A stretch of 64,000 nt of DNA from Halomonas sp. Y3 (GCF_024137965.1 NZ_CP099975.1:1922001-1986000); one strand, 5' to 3'. Positions 53,461-62,698 are shown, counted from the first letter of the stretch. Translations and numbers: made by a program. Notes: a model not told the origin generated them from the letters alone.

Positions 53461-54660
53461 TTAACGGGAGGCGAGGCTCTGGCCCGGGAGGTCGAGCACC
53501 TGGCCGGGCTGGATGACGTCGCCGTTGAGGCCGTTGGCCTGACGGATCTGGGCCACGCTCACGCCCTGGCGGGAGGCGATGGCAGAAAGGCTGTCGCCCT
53601 GGCGCACCACGTAGCGGTCGGCGCCTTCGCCTTCAGCTGGCGCGGCGGGCGACTCGAGGCTTGCCATCAGGGTGTCTGCATAGTCATAAGGAACCAGCAG
53701 GACTGGGGCTTGGTTGGGATTGGCGGTGCCGCCGGTCAGCGCCGGGTTGAGCTCGGCGAGCTCGCCGCGGGTGACGCCGGAGAGGCGGGCGGCCTCGTCC
53801 AGGGCCAGGGGGCGCTCCACGGGGATCTTGGCGAAGGCCGGAGCGTCCTCGATCTCGGGGAGGGCGACCTGGTATTGGTCAGGATCGTTGATGATGGCGG
53901 CGATGGCCTTGAGTTTGGGGACGTAGTTCATGGTCTCCCGGGGCAGGGAGAGGCTCCAGTAGTCCCCGGGCTCGCCCTGGGCGAGGGCGTTGCGGCGGGC
54001 CCGGTTCACGGTGCCGGCACCCGCGTTGTAGGCGGCCAGCGACAGCTCCAGGTCGCCCTCGTACCACTGGTCGGCCTGCAGCTCGATGTAGTCCAGGGCG
54101 GCGCGGGTTGAGGCGACCACGTCCAGGCGGCCGTCATAGCCGCGGACGCGGCGCAGGCCCAGGGCGTCGCCGGTGCCGGGCATGAACTGCCAAAGGCCGG
54201 CGGCGCCGCGGTGGCTGCGGGCGGTGGGGTCGAAGGAGCTCTCCACGAAGGGGATCAGGGCGATCTCGCCGGGCAGGCCGCGCTCCTCCACCTGCTCGAC
54301 GATCCAGGCGAGCCAGGGGCGGGCGCGCTCGGTAATCTCAGCAATATTCCCGGGGCTCTGGCGGTAGTGGGTGATCCACTCCTGAACCCGTGGCTCGTCG
54401 ATATCGTCCTGCCACTGCAGGCTGGCGCGCAGCCGGCTCCAGATGTCCTGAGGCTCGAGGGCCAGGGCGTCCCAGAAGTGGCGGTCGCTGGGCAGCGACC
54501 CGTCGGCCGAGGCGATCTTCCTGTCGCCCTGGGAATTCAGACGCTGCTCGGCGCTCAAGCTTGCCGCCTGGCTGTAGGCGCCGGCCAGCATCAGGGAGCC
54601 CATCAGGGCCGTGGCGCTGGCCAGGCCGATCAGCTTGTGTCGCTTGGTGTGGTAGGTCAT
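53461..54660 (-). CDS. mltD: Membrane-bound lytic transglycosylase MltD
   Basis: A 399-residue lytic transglycosylase. Signal sequence residues 1-33 (no clear lipobox Cys). The SLT domain has the catalytic Glu in LIPFVESSFDPTARSHRGAA and GLWQFMPGTGDALGLRR, SLAAYNAGAGTVNRA. One LysM repeat ends the protein (YVVRQGDSLSAIASRQGVSV), with a weaker second ahead (LDEAARLSGVTRGELAELN). E. coli MltD has two. The linkage mltD - gloB - methyltransferase - rnhA - dnaQ is conserved in gammaproteobacteria. ATG 54660 has GAGGA upstream. Confidence 0.93.
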   Translation of the reverse strand: MTYHTKRHKLIGLASATALMGSLMLAGAYSQAASLSAEQRLNSQGDRKIASADGSLPSDRHFWDALALEPQDIWSRLRASLQWQDDIDEPRVQEWITHYRQSPGNIAEITERARPWLAWIVEQVEERGLPGEIALIPFVESSFDPTARSHRGAAGLWQFMPGTGDALGLRRVRGYDGRLDVVASTRAALDYIELQADQWYEGDLELSLAAYNAGAGTVNRARRNALAQGEPGDYWSLSLPRETMNYVPKLKAIAAIINDPDQYQVALPEIEDAPAFAKIPVERPLALDEAARLSGVTRGELAELNPALTGGTANPNQAPVLLVPYDYADTLMASLESPAAPAEGEGADRYVVRQGDSLSAIASRQGVSVAQIRQANGLNGDVIQPGQVLDLPGQSLASR

Positions 54661-54736
54661 TCGACAATCGTCCTCGTGGTCGTGTGCGGTCCCGCCGACA
54701 GCGGGGCAAACCGCATGACGTCCAATCGGGGCTTTA

Positions 54737-55504
54737 TCAAAAGTTGTCTTTCCAGGCGCGCAGCGTGGCGAAGGTGGCCTGGTCGCTGTCGGTGGCGCCG
54801 TGGTCGGCGGCGGCCTGACGCACGCCGGCATCGGTCACGCGCAGGAAAGGATTGATGCGCTTCTCTCGGCCCAGGGAGCTCGGCAGCGTGGGGCGGTCGA
54901 GCTCCCGGGCGCGCTGGCACTCCTCCATGGCCCGGGCTACATCCGGGTTGTGGGGGTCTGCGGCCAACGCGAAGCGCAGGTTGGCCAGGGTATATTCGTG
55001 GGCGGCGAACACCAGGGTGTCGTCGGGCAGGGCCGCCAGCCGATTCAGCGAGGCGTGCATCTGCTCTGGGGTGCCCTCGAACAGGCGGCCGCAGCCGGCG
55101 CTGAACAGGGCGTCGCCGCAGAACAGCAGCGGGGGAATGCCGGCGGTGAAGAAGGCGATATGATCCAGGGTGTGCCCCGGCACCTCGAACACCTCGAAAC
55201 GGCGTCCCATCACGCGGAACTCGTCGCCGCTGGCGACCCGCTCCTCGATGCCGGGGATCCTGGGGTTGTTGGGGCCGATCACTCGGGGCGCGTAGCGCTC
55301 GATCAGCTCCGGCAGGCCGCCGGTATGATCCGCGTGGTGGTGGGTGATCAGCACCGTGGAGAGGCTCAGCCCCTCGCGCTCGATGAGCTCGACTACCGGG
55401 GCGGCATCGCCCGGGTCGACCACGCAGATCTCGGAACTCGTGTCCTGGCGCAGCAGCCAGATATAGTTGTCGCCAAACGCGGGAATCGGTGTCACGCTCA
55501 ACAT
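54737..55504 (-). CDS. gloB: Hydroxyacylglutathione hydrolase (glyoxalase II)
   Basis: A 255-residue metallo-beta-lactamase-fold enzyme. Metal motif THHHADHTGG, then VPGHTLDHIAFF, LFCGDALFSAGCGRLFEG and FAAHEYTLANLRFA with the later Glu/His ligands; C-terminal LPSSLGREKRINPFLR binds glutathione. It releases D-lactate from S-lactoylglutathione. The family start MLSVTPIPAFGDNYIWLL is at 55504; upstream codons are not used. Divergent from the methyltransferase gene, 68 bp apart. Confidence 0.95.
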   Translation of the reverse strand: MLSVTPIPAFGDNYIWLLRQDTSSEICVVDPGDAAPVVELIEREGLSLSTVLITHHHADHTGGLPELIERYAPRVIGPNNPRIPGIEERVASGDEFRVMGRRFEVFEVPGHTLDHIAFFTAGIPPLLFCGDALFSAGCGRLFEGTPEQMHASLNRLAALPDDTLVFAAHEYTLANLRFALAADPHNPDVARAMEECQRARELDRPTLPSSLGREKRINPFLRVTDAGVRQAAADHGATDSDQATFATLRAWKDNF

Positions 55505-55572
55505 GGGCATGGCGTCCTGAATGGGCATGAACGGGTCGCAAAATCCGCCCAGAATGGAGGAACCTGCTGTCA

Positions 55573-56358
55573 ATGTCAATTTCTCACCCAGGATCTTCTC
55601 TGCCCGCCCTGGTGCGCGATGGCCGCCGCTTCTGGGCCACGCCGCAGGGACAGGCCCTGCATCACGCCGAGCGCGCCTGCCTGGGCCCGGTGTGCGAGGG
55701 GGTGTTCGGCGTTCACAGCCTGGAGCTCGGCATGGGGGCTCCCCTGGCCGACATGTGCCCGGTGCGCCACCCCATGCGCTGGTCGCCGACCCGCGAACTC
55801 GCCCAGGGGCCCAGCACCCTGGTCTGCACGCCGGATGCCCTGCCGCTGCCCGACGGCTGCCTGAGCCTGGTGATCGTCCATCACCTCCTCGAGGTGGTGC
55901 CGGACCCCCACCATCTGCTGCAGGAGGCGGCGCGGGTCACCCGGGACGATGGGCGCCTGATCCTCTTCGGCTGGATGCCGCTGTCGGCGGGGGCACTGCC
56001 GCGGGTATGGCCGACTCGGCGGCGCCGGCTGCCCTGGTGCGGCCACTGGCGCACGCCGGGGCGGCTGCGCGACTGGCTGGCGTTTGTGGACTTCCGGATC
56101 GAGCGGGTAGACTACTGTGGCTTTCACCTGCCTGGCGGCATGCCCCGTAATGCGGCCCTGGAGACCCTGGGGCGGCGCTACAACCTGCCGCTGGGCGACA
56201 GCTACATGATCCAGGCGAGCCGGCGGTCGCAGCTGGCCCAGACCCAGGGGGGGCGGCTCCAGTTCGGGCGGCCCTTCGGGGGTTCGGCGCTGGGCGCTAC
56301 CCGGGTCGGGCAGCCCCGCCTCTCGCCCCCACAGGAAAGGATGACCGAGGTTGACTGA
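55573..56358 (+). CDS. SAM-dependent methyltransferase, YafS-like
   Basis: A 261-residue class I methyltransferase. [10 protein letters not shown] takes the place of the usual GxGxG-x loop; [20 protein letters not shown] is the acidic/motif-III region. The position between gloB and rnhA is that of E. coli yafS. Substrate unknown. Its stop overlaps the rnhA start. Confidence 0.82.
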   Translation: MSISHPGSSLPALVRDGRRFWATPQGQALHHAERACLGPVCEGVFGVHSLELGMGAPLADMCPVRHPMRWSPTRELAQGPSTLVCTPDALPLPDGCLSLVIVHHLLEVVPDPHHLLQEAARVTRDDGRLILFGWMPLSAGALPRVWPTRRRRLPWCGHWRTPGRLRDWLAFVDFRIERVDYCGFHLPGGMPRNAALETLGRRYNLPLGDSYMIQASRRSQLAQTQGGRLQFGRPFGGSALGATRVGQPRLSPPQERMTEVD

Positions 56359-56830
56359 GACCTTGACCGAGACAGGGGCCGATGCCCTGCCCGAGGTGAC
56401 CATCTATACCGATGGCGCCTGCCGCGGCAACCCGGGCCCCGGCGGCTGGGGAGCGCTGCTCCTGAGCGGCTCCCACGAGAAGGCCCTCAACGGCCATGAG
56501 TCCCGCACCACCAATAACCGGATGGAGCTGATGGCGGCGATCATGGCGCTGCGGGAACTCAAGCGGCCCTGTCGCGTCCAGCTCTGGACCGATTCGGAGT
56601 ACCTGCGTCGCGGCATCACCGAGTGGATCCATAACTGGGTCAAGCGCGGCTGGAAGACCGCCAGCAAGCAGCCGGTAAAGAATGCCGAGCTGTGGCGGGA
56701 ACTGCTCGAGGAGACCCATCGCCACACCATCGAGTGGCACTGGGTCAAGGGGCATAGCGGCCACCCGGGCAACGAGCGGGCCGATGCGCTTGCCAACGAG
56801 GCCATCGACGCCGCCCGCCAGGGCGCCTGA
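56351..56830 (+). CDS. rnhA: Ribonuclease HI
   Basis: A 159-residue enzyme cutting RNA in RNA-DNA hybrids. The D-E-D-D catalytic residues are in [54 protein letters not shown] and [15 protein letters not shown]. It begins with TTG at 56351, overlapping the methyltransferase stop by 8 bp, and has about nine extra N-terminal residues against E. coli. dnaQ follows in the same direction. Confidence 0.95.
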   Translation: MTETLTETGADALPEVTIYTDGACRGNPGPGGWGALLLSGSHEKALNGHESRTTNNRMELMAAIMALRELKRPCRVQLWTDSEYLRRGITEWIHNWVKRGWKTASKQPVKNAELWRELLEETHRHTIEWHWVKGHSGHPGNERADALANEAIDAARQGA

Positions 56831-56879
56831 GCCCCCAGGCGTTTTTCCAGTTTCCGTACGCCTCAAACAGAGGGACCCC

Positions 56880-57629
56880 ATGCGTCAGATCATTCTCGAC
56901 ACCGAGACCACCGGCATCGACCCCCGGGAAGGCCATCGCCTGATCGAGATCGGGGCGGTGGAGATGGTCAACCGCCGCCTGACCGGCAACACCTATCACC
57001 AGTACATCAACCCCGAGCGCGAGATCGAGGCCGAAGCGATCGGCGTCCACGGCATCACCAACGAGCGGGTGGCCGACGAGCCGCGCTTTGCCGAGATCGC
57101 CGATGCGTTCTGGGCCTTTATCGAAGGGGCCGAACTGGTGATCCACAACGCCCCCTTCGACGTGGGCTTCATGGACCACGAGTTCGCCATGCTCAATCGT
57201 GCCCGGGGCGAGCCGCGCCTGGGGCCGGTGGCCGAGCACTGCCGGATCCTCGATACCCTGCAGCTGGCCCGGGACAAGCACCCGGGCCAGCGCAACAACC
57301 TCGACGCCCTGTGCAAGCGCTACGAGATCGACAACGGTCACCGGGTGCTCCACGGCGCCCTGCTGGACGCCGAGATCCTGGCCGACGTCTATCTGGCGAT
57401 GACCGGGGGGCAGACGGCGCTGCTGCTGGATGCCAGCGCCGGGGGAGAGGGGAGCGCCGGTGCCGGCGGTGGCCTGGCCATTCGCCGTTTGACCCTGGCG
57501 CCCGGCAGCCTGGCGGTAACGCGCCCGAGCGACGCCGAGCTGGCCGCCCATCGGGCCAAGCTGTCGGCGATTCGCGAGGCGTCGGGGGAGTGCGGCTGGG
57601 ACCGCCTGGGTGATGGAGTGCCCCACTGA
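56880..57629 (+). CDS. dnaQ: DNA polymerase III epsilon subunit (proofreading exonuclease)
   Basis: A 249-residue 3'-5' exonuclease. Exo I ILDTETTGIDP, Exo II LVIHNAPFDVGFMDHEFAML and Exo III HGALLDAEILADVYLAM give the DEDDh set. The C-terminal ~70 residues (LLLDASAGGEGSAGAGGG and after) form the glycine-rich linker and alpha-contact tail. ATG 56880 matches the family start; the longer frame inside rnhA is not used. The stop overlaps nudC (TGATG). Confidence 0.96.
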   Translation: MRQIILDTETTGIDPREGHRLIEIGAVEMVNRRLTGNTYHQYINPEREIEAEAIGVHGITNERVADEPRFAEIADAFWAFIEGAELVIHNAPFDVGFMDHEFAMLNRARGEPRLGPVAEHCRILDTLQLARDKHPGQRNNLDALCKRYEIDNGHRVLHGALLDAEILADVYLAMTGGQTALLLDASAGGEGSAGAGGGLAIRRLTLAPGSLAVTRPSDAELAAHRAKLSAIREASGECGWDRLGDGVPH

Positions 57630-58399
57630 TGCTTCGTCGTGAGCTGCCGCTGGAGGCCGCGGCGGGCTATGTGATCCGCATCGCCGAGGGGCGCATTGCC
57701 CCGGGCCCCGACGGCGACCTGCTGCAGCCGGTACAGGCCTGGACGCCGGCGGTGCAGCCGCTCTGCTACTGGCACGATGAGCCGGTGGCGCTCTCCCTGG
57801 AGCAAGCCCCGCAGGCTGACTGGCCGGATGGGCGTGGCTGGCTGGCGGCGCTGCCGGAGTCGCGCTTTGCGCTGCTCTCCACGGCGCTGCAGGTGGGCGC
57901 CTGGCTCAGGGACCACCGTTTCTGCGGTCGCTGCGGGGCGCCCGCCGAGCGCCTCGACGCCGAGTTTGCCATGCACTGCCGCGGCTGCGGCCACCGCAAC
58001 TACCCGCGCATCTCGCCCTGTATCATCACCCTGGTGACTCACGGCGACGCCCTGCTGCTGGCGCGCAGCCCGCGCTTCCCACCGGGGCGCTACTCCACCC
58101 TGGCCGGTTTCATCGAGCCGGGGGAATCCGCCGAGGAGGCGGTGCGCCGGGAGATCTTCGAGGAGGTGGGACTGCAGGTAGGGCGCATTCGCTACTTCCG
58201 CAGCCAGGCCTGGCCCTTCCCGCACTCCCTGATGCTGGGGTTCTTCGCCGAGGCGGCCAGCCGGCGGATCCAGATCGACGGGGTGGAGATTGCCGATGCC
58301 GCCTGGTTCTCGCCGCGCCGCCTGCCGCAGCTGCCGCCGCTCTACTCCATCTCTCGGGCCTTGATCGAGACCCACCTGGGCGAGGTGGCGGCCCGCTAG
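57629..58399 (+). CDS. nudC: NAD(H) diphosphatase NudC
   Basis: A 256-residue Nudix hydrolase that cleaves NAD(H) and removes NAD caps from RNA. The zinc ribbon is FCGRCGAPAERL then MHCRGCGHRNYP; the Nudix box is GFIEPGESAEEAVRREIFEE; the NudC motif SQPWPFPxS appears as SQAWPFPHS with Ala for Pro. Coupled to dnaQ by a TGATG overlap. A strong hairpin follows. Confidence 0.94.
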   Translation: MLRRELPLEAAAGYVIRIAEGRIAPGPDGDLLQPVQAWTPAVQPLCYWHDEPVALSLEQAPQADWPDGRGWLAALPESRFALLSTALQVGAWLRDHRFCGRCGAPAERLDAEFAMHCRGCGHRNYPRISPCIITLVTHGDALLLARSPRFPPGRYSTLAGFIEPGESAEEAVRREIFEEVGLQVGRIRYFRSQAWPFPHSLMLGFFAEAASRRIQIDGVEIADAAWFSPRRLPQLPPLYSISRALIETHLGEVAAR

Positions 58400-58405
58400 A
58401 ACGGC

Positions 58406-58431
58406 GTCGGGCCGCTCGAGGGCGGCCCGAC
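58406..58431. terminator. Terminator between nudC and the SCP2-domain gene
   Basis: GTCGGGCCGC-TCGAGG-GCGGCCCGAC forms a perfect 10-bp stem. It lies between two converging genes and probably serves both. Confidence 0.8.
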
Positions 58432-58451
58432 CATGGCATACAACCGTCGCT

Positions 58452-58763
58452 TCACCCCTTGGGGAAGAGACTGGTCAGCTTGGTGGCCAGCATGACGTTT
58501 CCGGTGGCCTTGAGCTTGCCGGTCATGAAGGCGGTCATACCGTTGACCTCGCCGTTCATCAGGCCCTTGAGGGTCTCGGTGGTCATGCTGAGACTGACCG
58601 AGGGGTCGTCGTGCTCGCCCTCCTGAATATCCAGGCTGCCGTCCTTGACCACCAGGTAGTGGCTGCCGGCATCGCTGAAGTGGAACTGGAAGATATCGTC
58701 CATGCCCTGAGCGGCCTGGGCGTCGAAACGGGACTGCAGCTTGTCGAGGGTAGAGAGGCTCAT
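58452..58763 (-). CDS. SCP2 sterol-binding domain protein
   Basis: A 103-residue single-domain SCP2 protein: IFQFHFSDAGSHYLVVKDG, VSLSMTTETLKGLMNGEVNG and the end AFMTGKLKATGNVMLATKLT. Such proteins carry or sense acyl lipids. No partner gene is attached. A palindrome matching the PsrA fatty-acid repressor site lies 44-57 bp upstream of its start, which supports a lipid-related function. Confidence 0.9.
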   Translation of the reverse strand: MSLSTLDKLQSRFDAQAAQGMDDIFQFHFSDAGSHYLVVKDGSLDIQEGEHDDPSVSLSMTTETLKGLMNGEVNGMTAFMTGKLKATGNVMLATKLTSLFPKG

Positions 58764-58806
58764 CGGGACTCCTGGTAGGGGTGGGCCATCGCAACCCAGA
58801 TTATTT

Positions 58807-58820
58807 CAAACGATCGTTTC
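58807..58820. promoter_or_regulatory. PsrA-like operator
   Basis: CAAACGATCGTTTC fits the PsrA consensus (G/C)AAAC-N2-4-GTTT(G/C) exactly. It sits between the SCP2-domain gene and sohB, close to the expected promoter of the former. PsrA is released by long-chain fatty acids. Confidence 0.55.
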
Positions 58821-58882
58821 ATTCAAGTGCCTAGTGACCGCCGCCGGCGGCCAATCGACGAGAGAGTGTCAAGGAGAAGGGA

Positions 58883-59923
58883 ATGAATGACTGGCTGGCC
58901 GACCTCGGCCTGTTCCTGGCTCAGCTGCTGAGCCTGGTGGTGATCATCGGCCTGATCGTGGCCGTGGTGGCCAGAGCGCGGGCTGGCGCCATGGATCGCA
59001 CGCGCCTGCGGATCGAGGAGCTCAACGACGCTCGGGACTATCGCCGCCGCCGCCTGACCCTGGCGGCCAGCGAGCCTGGCACCCGCAAGCGGCTGCTCAA
59101 GCGCTTTCGCCGCGAGGACAAGGTGCGCGAGAAGCAGGAGCGCAAGGCGGAAAAGGCGCGAGAGCCCATCGCCTGGGTGATCGATTTCCACGGTGACATT
59201 CGCGCCAGCAGCACCGGTCGGCTGGCCGAGGAGGTCTCGGCGCTGATCGATGCCGCCGAGGCGGGGGACGAGGTGATCGTGCGCCTGGAGTCCGCCGGCG
59301 GGCTGGTCCACGCCTATGGCCTGGCGGCGGCGGAACTCGACCGGCTGCGCGAGGCGGGCCTGAGGACCACGGTGTGCGTCGACAAGGTGGCCGCCAGCGG
59401 CGGCTACCTGATGGCCTGCGGCGCCGACCAGCTGCGTGCCGCCCCCCTGGCGGTGGTGGGCTCCATCGGCGTGGTGGCCCAGGTGCCCAACGTGCACCGC
59501 CTGCTCAAGCGCCATGATATCGACGTGGAGGTGCTGACCGCCGGGCGCTACAAGCGCACCCTGACGGTGTTCGGCGAGAACAGCGAGGAGGGACGCGAGA
59601 AGTTTCTCGAGGATCTTGAGACCGTGCATGAGCTCTTCAAGCGCCATGTGAGCGAGCGCCGGCCGGCGCTGGCGATCGAGGCGGTAGCCACGGGGGAGAC
59701 CTGGTACGGACGCGACGCCCTGGAGCGGGGGCTTGTGGATGCCCTGGGCACCAGCGAGGCCTACCTGATGGAGCGCATGCAGGAGGTGCGCGTGCTCCAT
59801 CTGCGCCTGGAGCCGCGCCGTCGCCTCTCCGAGCGGCTGGGTGCTGCCGTCTCCCTGGGGGTGGAGCGGGCGCTGGAGAAGGGGCTCGAGGTGCTGGAGC
59901 AGAGCCCCCTGCGGCGCCGCTAG
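58883..59923 (+). CDS. sohB: Inner-membrane S49 peptidase SohB
   Basis: A 346-residue serine protease. Membrane anchor about residues 8-32 (FLAQLLSLVVIIGLIVAVVA), then a charged linker (KRLLKRFRREDKVREKQERK) and the protease domain. The nucleophile is Ser in DKVAASGGYLMACGAD; the base is Lys in LTAGRYKRTLTVFGEN. Size equals E. coli SohB. GAGAAGGG precedes the ATG. Its end overlaps the ArsR-type gene by 4 bp on the other strand. Confidence 0.94.
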   Translation: MNDWLADLGLFLAQLLSLVVIIGLIVAVVARARAGAMDRTRLRIEELNDARDYRRRRLTLAASEPGTRKRLLKRFRREDKVREKQERKAEKAREPIAWVIDFHGDIRASSTGRLAEEVSALIDAAEAGDEVIVRLESAGGLVHAYGLAAAELDRLREAGLRTTVCVDKVAASGGYLMACGADQLRAAPLAVVGSIGVVAQVPNVHRLLKRHDIDVEVLTAGRYKRTLTVFGENSEEGREKFLEDLETVHELFKRHVSERRPALAIEAVATGETWYGRDALERGLVDALGTSEAYLMERMQEVRVLHLRLEPRRRLSERLGAAVSLGVERALEKGLEVLEQSPLRRR

Positions 59924-60243
59924 TCGGCCAGGCCGAGCCGGCCCAGGGTCTCGATGATGGTGCTGGCGTTCTCGCCGTTCAGCGAATAGTAGATGGTCTG
60001 GGAGGCGCGCCGGGTGGAGACCAGGTTCTCCCGGCGCAGGATCGCCAGGTGCTGGCTGAGCGCCGACTGGCTGAGCGTCAGCTGGCGGTTGAGCTCGGTG
60101 ACCGACAGCTCCTGCCCCTCCAGCAGGCAGAGGATACGCAGGCGGTTATCGTTGGCCATGGCCTTGAGCAGCGCCGTGGCCCGGTCGATGGTGGCGTTGC
60201 CTCCGGCCAGTAGCCGGGAGGCGGTGCTGCTGGAATTACCCAT
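59920..60243 (-). CDS. ArsR-family transcriptional regulator
   Basis: A 107-residue winged-helix protein. The DNA-binding part is NRLRILCLLEGQELSVTELN then SQSALSQHLAILRRENLVST and the wing RRASQTIYYSLNG. One cysteine only and no metal-site pattern, so the signal is not a typical metal. GGAGG lies eight bases before ATG 60243, which excludes the longer frame. It diverges from prpE and may regulate it. Confidence 0.88.
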   Translation of the reverse strand: MGNSSSTASRLLAGGNATIDRATALLKAMANDNRLRILCLLEGQELSVTELNRQLTLSQSALSQHLAILRRENLVSTRRASQTIYYSLNGENASTIIETLGRLGLAD

Positions 60244-60557
60244 GGGGAAAACCTCCGCGCCAGATGGCGCTGAAACGGGGCATTGATGCCGACTGCCGCC
60301 CAGCCTGACAGGCGTCTCTGCAGATGAACATGGTTTTCTCATTTAGCGCTATTGAAAGCATAGACCAGTCGCGGCCGGCCGGGGAAGGTGGTCGCGCCCC
60401 CTGCGGGACGGCCGTCGGCGCCGTTGTTGACAATGCAGCGTGAAAATTCTTCATCTTTTGTCGAAAGTTAGCCTAACGTCGGAGGCCGTGTAGGAATCTG
60501 TCCTTTACAGTGTCAACAATGTTTCCGTTGCCACTGACCTGAAACCACAGGACGATC
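60244..60557. promoter_or_regulatory. Divergent control region between the ArsR-type gene and prpE
   Basis: A 314-bp gap. A 9-bp inverted pair TTGTTGACA (60424-60432) and TGTCAACAA (60511-60519) brackets most of the prpE promoter region; the first arm contains a perfect -35 TTGACA for transcription towards prpE. No other gene is visible. The pair could be the ArsR-type or another operator. Confidence 0.4.
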
Positions 60558-62468
60558 ATGAGTACCTACGCCAACGAGTTCCGCCGCTCCATCGAACAGC
60601 CCGAGGCATTCTGGGGCGAGCAGGCCCGCCGTATTCCCTGGTTCAAGGCGCCCACCCAGATCCTCCACTACGACGAGGCCAACCACGCGCGCTGGTTCGC
60701 GGACGGTGAGCTCAATATCTGCCATGCCGCCCTGGATCACCATGTGGAGCAGGGGCGTGGCGACCAGCCGGCGATCCACTGGGATTCCCCGGTGACCGAC
60801 AGCAAGCGCACCCTGACCTACCGCGAGATGCGCGACCAGGTGGCGACCTTCGCCGGCGCCCTCAAGGGGCTCGGGGTGGAGAAGGGCGACCGCGTCGTCA
60901 TCTACATGCCCATGGTGCCCGAGGCGCTGGTCGCCATGTACGCCTGCGCGCGCCTGGGCGCGGTGCACTCCGTGGTCTTCGGCGGCTTCGCGCCCCACGA
61001 GCTGGCCGTGCGCATCGAGGATGCCGAGCCCAAGGTGGTGGTGGCCGCCTCCTGCGGCGTCGAGGTGACCAAGGTGCTGCCCTACAAGGGCATCATCGAC
61101 TCGGCCATCGAGCAGAGCAGCCACAAGCCCGAGGCCTGCGTGATCTTCCAGCGCGAGCAGCACACCGCCGAGCTTGGCGAGCGTGACCATGACTGGGCCG
61201 ACCTGATGGCCAAGGCCGAGCCGGCCGACTGCGTGCCGGTGAAGGGCACCGACCCCCTCTACGTGCTCTATACCTCCGGCACCACCGGCAAGCCCAAGGG
61301 CGTCATTCGCGACACCGGCGGCTATGCCGTGGCCCTGGCCTACTCCATGGACGCCATCTACGATGTCGCCCCCGGCGAGGTCTTCTTCTCTGCCTCCGAC
61401 GTGGGCTGGGTGGTCGGCCACTCTTACATCGTCTACGCGCCGCTGCTGCGCGGGGCCACCAGCGTGGTCTACGAGGGCAAGCCGGTGAAGACCCCGGATG
61501 CCGGTGCCTTCTGGCGGCTGATCGAGGAGTATCAGGTCAAGAGCTTCTTCACTGCCCCCACCGCCTTCCGCGCCATCAAGAAGGAGGATCCGGACGGCAA
61601 GTTCCTGGAGCAGTACGACATTTCCTGCCTGAAGGCGCTGTTCCTGGCTGGCGAGCGCCTGGATCCGCCCACCTTCCACTGGCTGGACGACCTGCTCGAC
61701 GTGCCGGTGATCGACCACTGGTGGCAGACCGAGACCGGCTGGCCCATCGCCGCTAACCTCCACGGCCTGGAGCCCATGCCCACCAAGGCGGGCAGCGCCA
61801 CCGTGCCGGTGCCCGGTTTCGACGTCCAGATCCTGGACCGCGAGGGCGAGCGCATGGGCGCCATGGAGCAGGGCAGCGTGGTGATCAAGCAGCCGATGCC
61901 GCCGGGCTGCCTGGTCGGCGTCTGGGGTGACCCCCAGCGCTTCCACTCCGCCTATATGGCGGCCTTCCCGGGCTTCTACCTGACCGGCGACGGCGGCTAC
62001 GTGGACGAGGACGGCTATCTCTTCATCATGGGCCGCACCGACGACGTCATCAACGTGGCGGGCCACCGCCTCTCCACCGGTGAGATGGAAGAGGTGGTGG
62101 GCGCCCACCCGGCGGTGGCCGAGTGCGCCGTGATCGGCATCCATGACGCCCTCAAGGGGCAGCTGCCGGTGGGGCTGGTGATTCCCAAGGACGGCTTCCA
62201 GGGCCGCGAGGAGGAGCTGGAGAAGGAGCTGGTGGCCCTGGTGCGCGAGAAGATCGGCCCCATCGCCTGCTTCAAGGAGGTGCTGGTGGTGGATCGCCTG
62301 CCCAAGACCCGCTCCGGCAAGATCCTGCGCAAGCTGCTGCGCAATATCGCCGATGGCAAGGAGTTCGGCGTGCCCTCCACCATCGACGATCCGGCCAGCC
62401 TGCAGGACGTCCACGAGGCCATGAAGGCGCGCTCCGTGGGCGCCTCCGGGGATGCCCGCCAGGTCTGA
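60558..62468 (+). CDS. prpE: Propionate-CoA ligase PrpE
   Basis: A 636-residue acyl-adenylate-forming enzyme of the acetyl/propionyl-CoA synthetase group. Landmarks: ALDHHVEQGRGDQPAIHW, LYTSGTTGKPKGVIRDTGGY (P-loop), WWQTETGWPIAANL, LTGDGGYVDEDGYLFIMGRT and the acetylation-site Lys in TRSGKILRKLLR. Pattern and length fit PrpE better than Acs. It activates propionate, from odd-chain fat or amino acid breakdown. The other prp genes are not next to it. Confidence 0.9.
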   Translation: MSTYANEFRRSIEQPEAFWGEQARRIPWFKAPTQILHYDEANHARWFADGELNICHAALDHHVEQGRGDQPAIHWDSPVTDSKRTLTYREMRDQVATFAGALKGLGVEKGDRVVIYMPMVPEALVAMYACARLGAVHSVVFGGFAPHELAVRIEDAEPKVVVAASCGVEVTKVLPYKGIIDSAIEQSSHKPEACVIFQREQHTAELGERDHDWADLMAKAEPADCVPVKGTDPLYVLYTSGTTGKPKGVIRDTGGYAVALAYSMDAIYDVAPGEVFFSASDVGWVVGHSYIVYAPLLRGATSVVYEGKPVKTPDAGAFWRLIEEYQVKSFFTAPTAFRAIKKEDPDGKFLEQYDISCLKALFLAGERLDPPTFHWLDDLLDVPVIDHWWQTETGWPIAANLHGLEPMPTKAGSATVPVPGFDVQILDREGERMGAMEQGSVVIKQPMPPGCLVGVWGDPQRFHSAYMAAFPGFYLTGDGGYVDEDGYLFIMGRTDDVINVAGHRLSTGEMEEVVGAHPAVAECAVIGIHDALKGQLPVGLVIPKDGFQGREEELEKELVALVREKIGPIACFKEVLVVDRLPKTRSGKILRKLLRNIADGKEFGVPSTIDDPASLQDVHEAMKARSVGASGDARQV

Positions 62469-62492
62469 CGCCCGCTCGCTTTCGACCGTGCA

Positions 62493-62522
62493 ACGGCGCC
62501 GCCCCTTCGGGCGGCGCCGTTC
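62493..62522 (+). terminator. Terminator of prpE
   Basis: AACGGCGCCGCCC-CTTC-GGGCGGCGCCGTT: perfect 13-bp stem with a stable tetraloop-like CTTC, then TCGTTC. It lies 25 bp after the prpE stop. Confidence 0.85.
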
Positions 62523-62665
62523 GTTCATGGGGCGTCGATCCTGCTTGGTGCCGAGGCTTGTCATCTGAACAGTCTTGAGCCCTACCTGGGCGTCGGCAGC
62601 CATGGCCAGACGCCTGCCTGGTGCGTATAATCCTCGCCGCCTGCTGCCTCGTCAGCCCCGTTCCC

Positions 62666-62698
62666 GAGGGTTCCCTCACCCCTCCACCAAAAAAAGGA
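62666..62698 (+). promoter_or_regulatory. Candidate preQ1-I riboswitch upstream of yhhQ
   Basis: The leader reads GAGGG-TTC-CCT-CAC-CCCTC, an A-rich run, then AGGA. P1 is GAGGG (62666-62670) with CCCTC (62680-62684). A pseudoknot P2 pairs CCT (62674-62676) with AGG (62695-62697), with a run of seven A's in the joining loop. The conserved GGTTC-type first loop is present. That is the layout of the preQ1-I aptamer. AGGA is also the ribosome site of yhhQ, seven bases ahead of the ATG, so ligand binding would block translation. YhhQ imports queuosine precursors, which makes the pairing biologically apt. Confidence 0.6.

Noticed and set aside
60513..62603. A 696-codon open frame on the minus strand
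   Set aside because: Antisense to prpE, with no recognisable motif; explained by codon bias.
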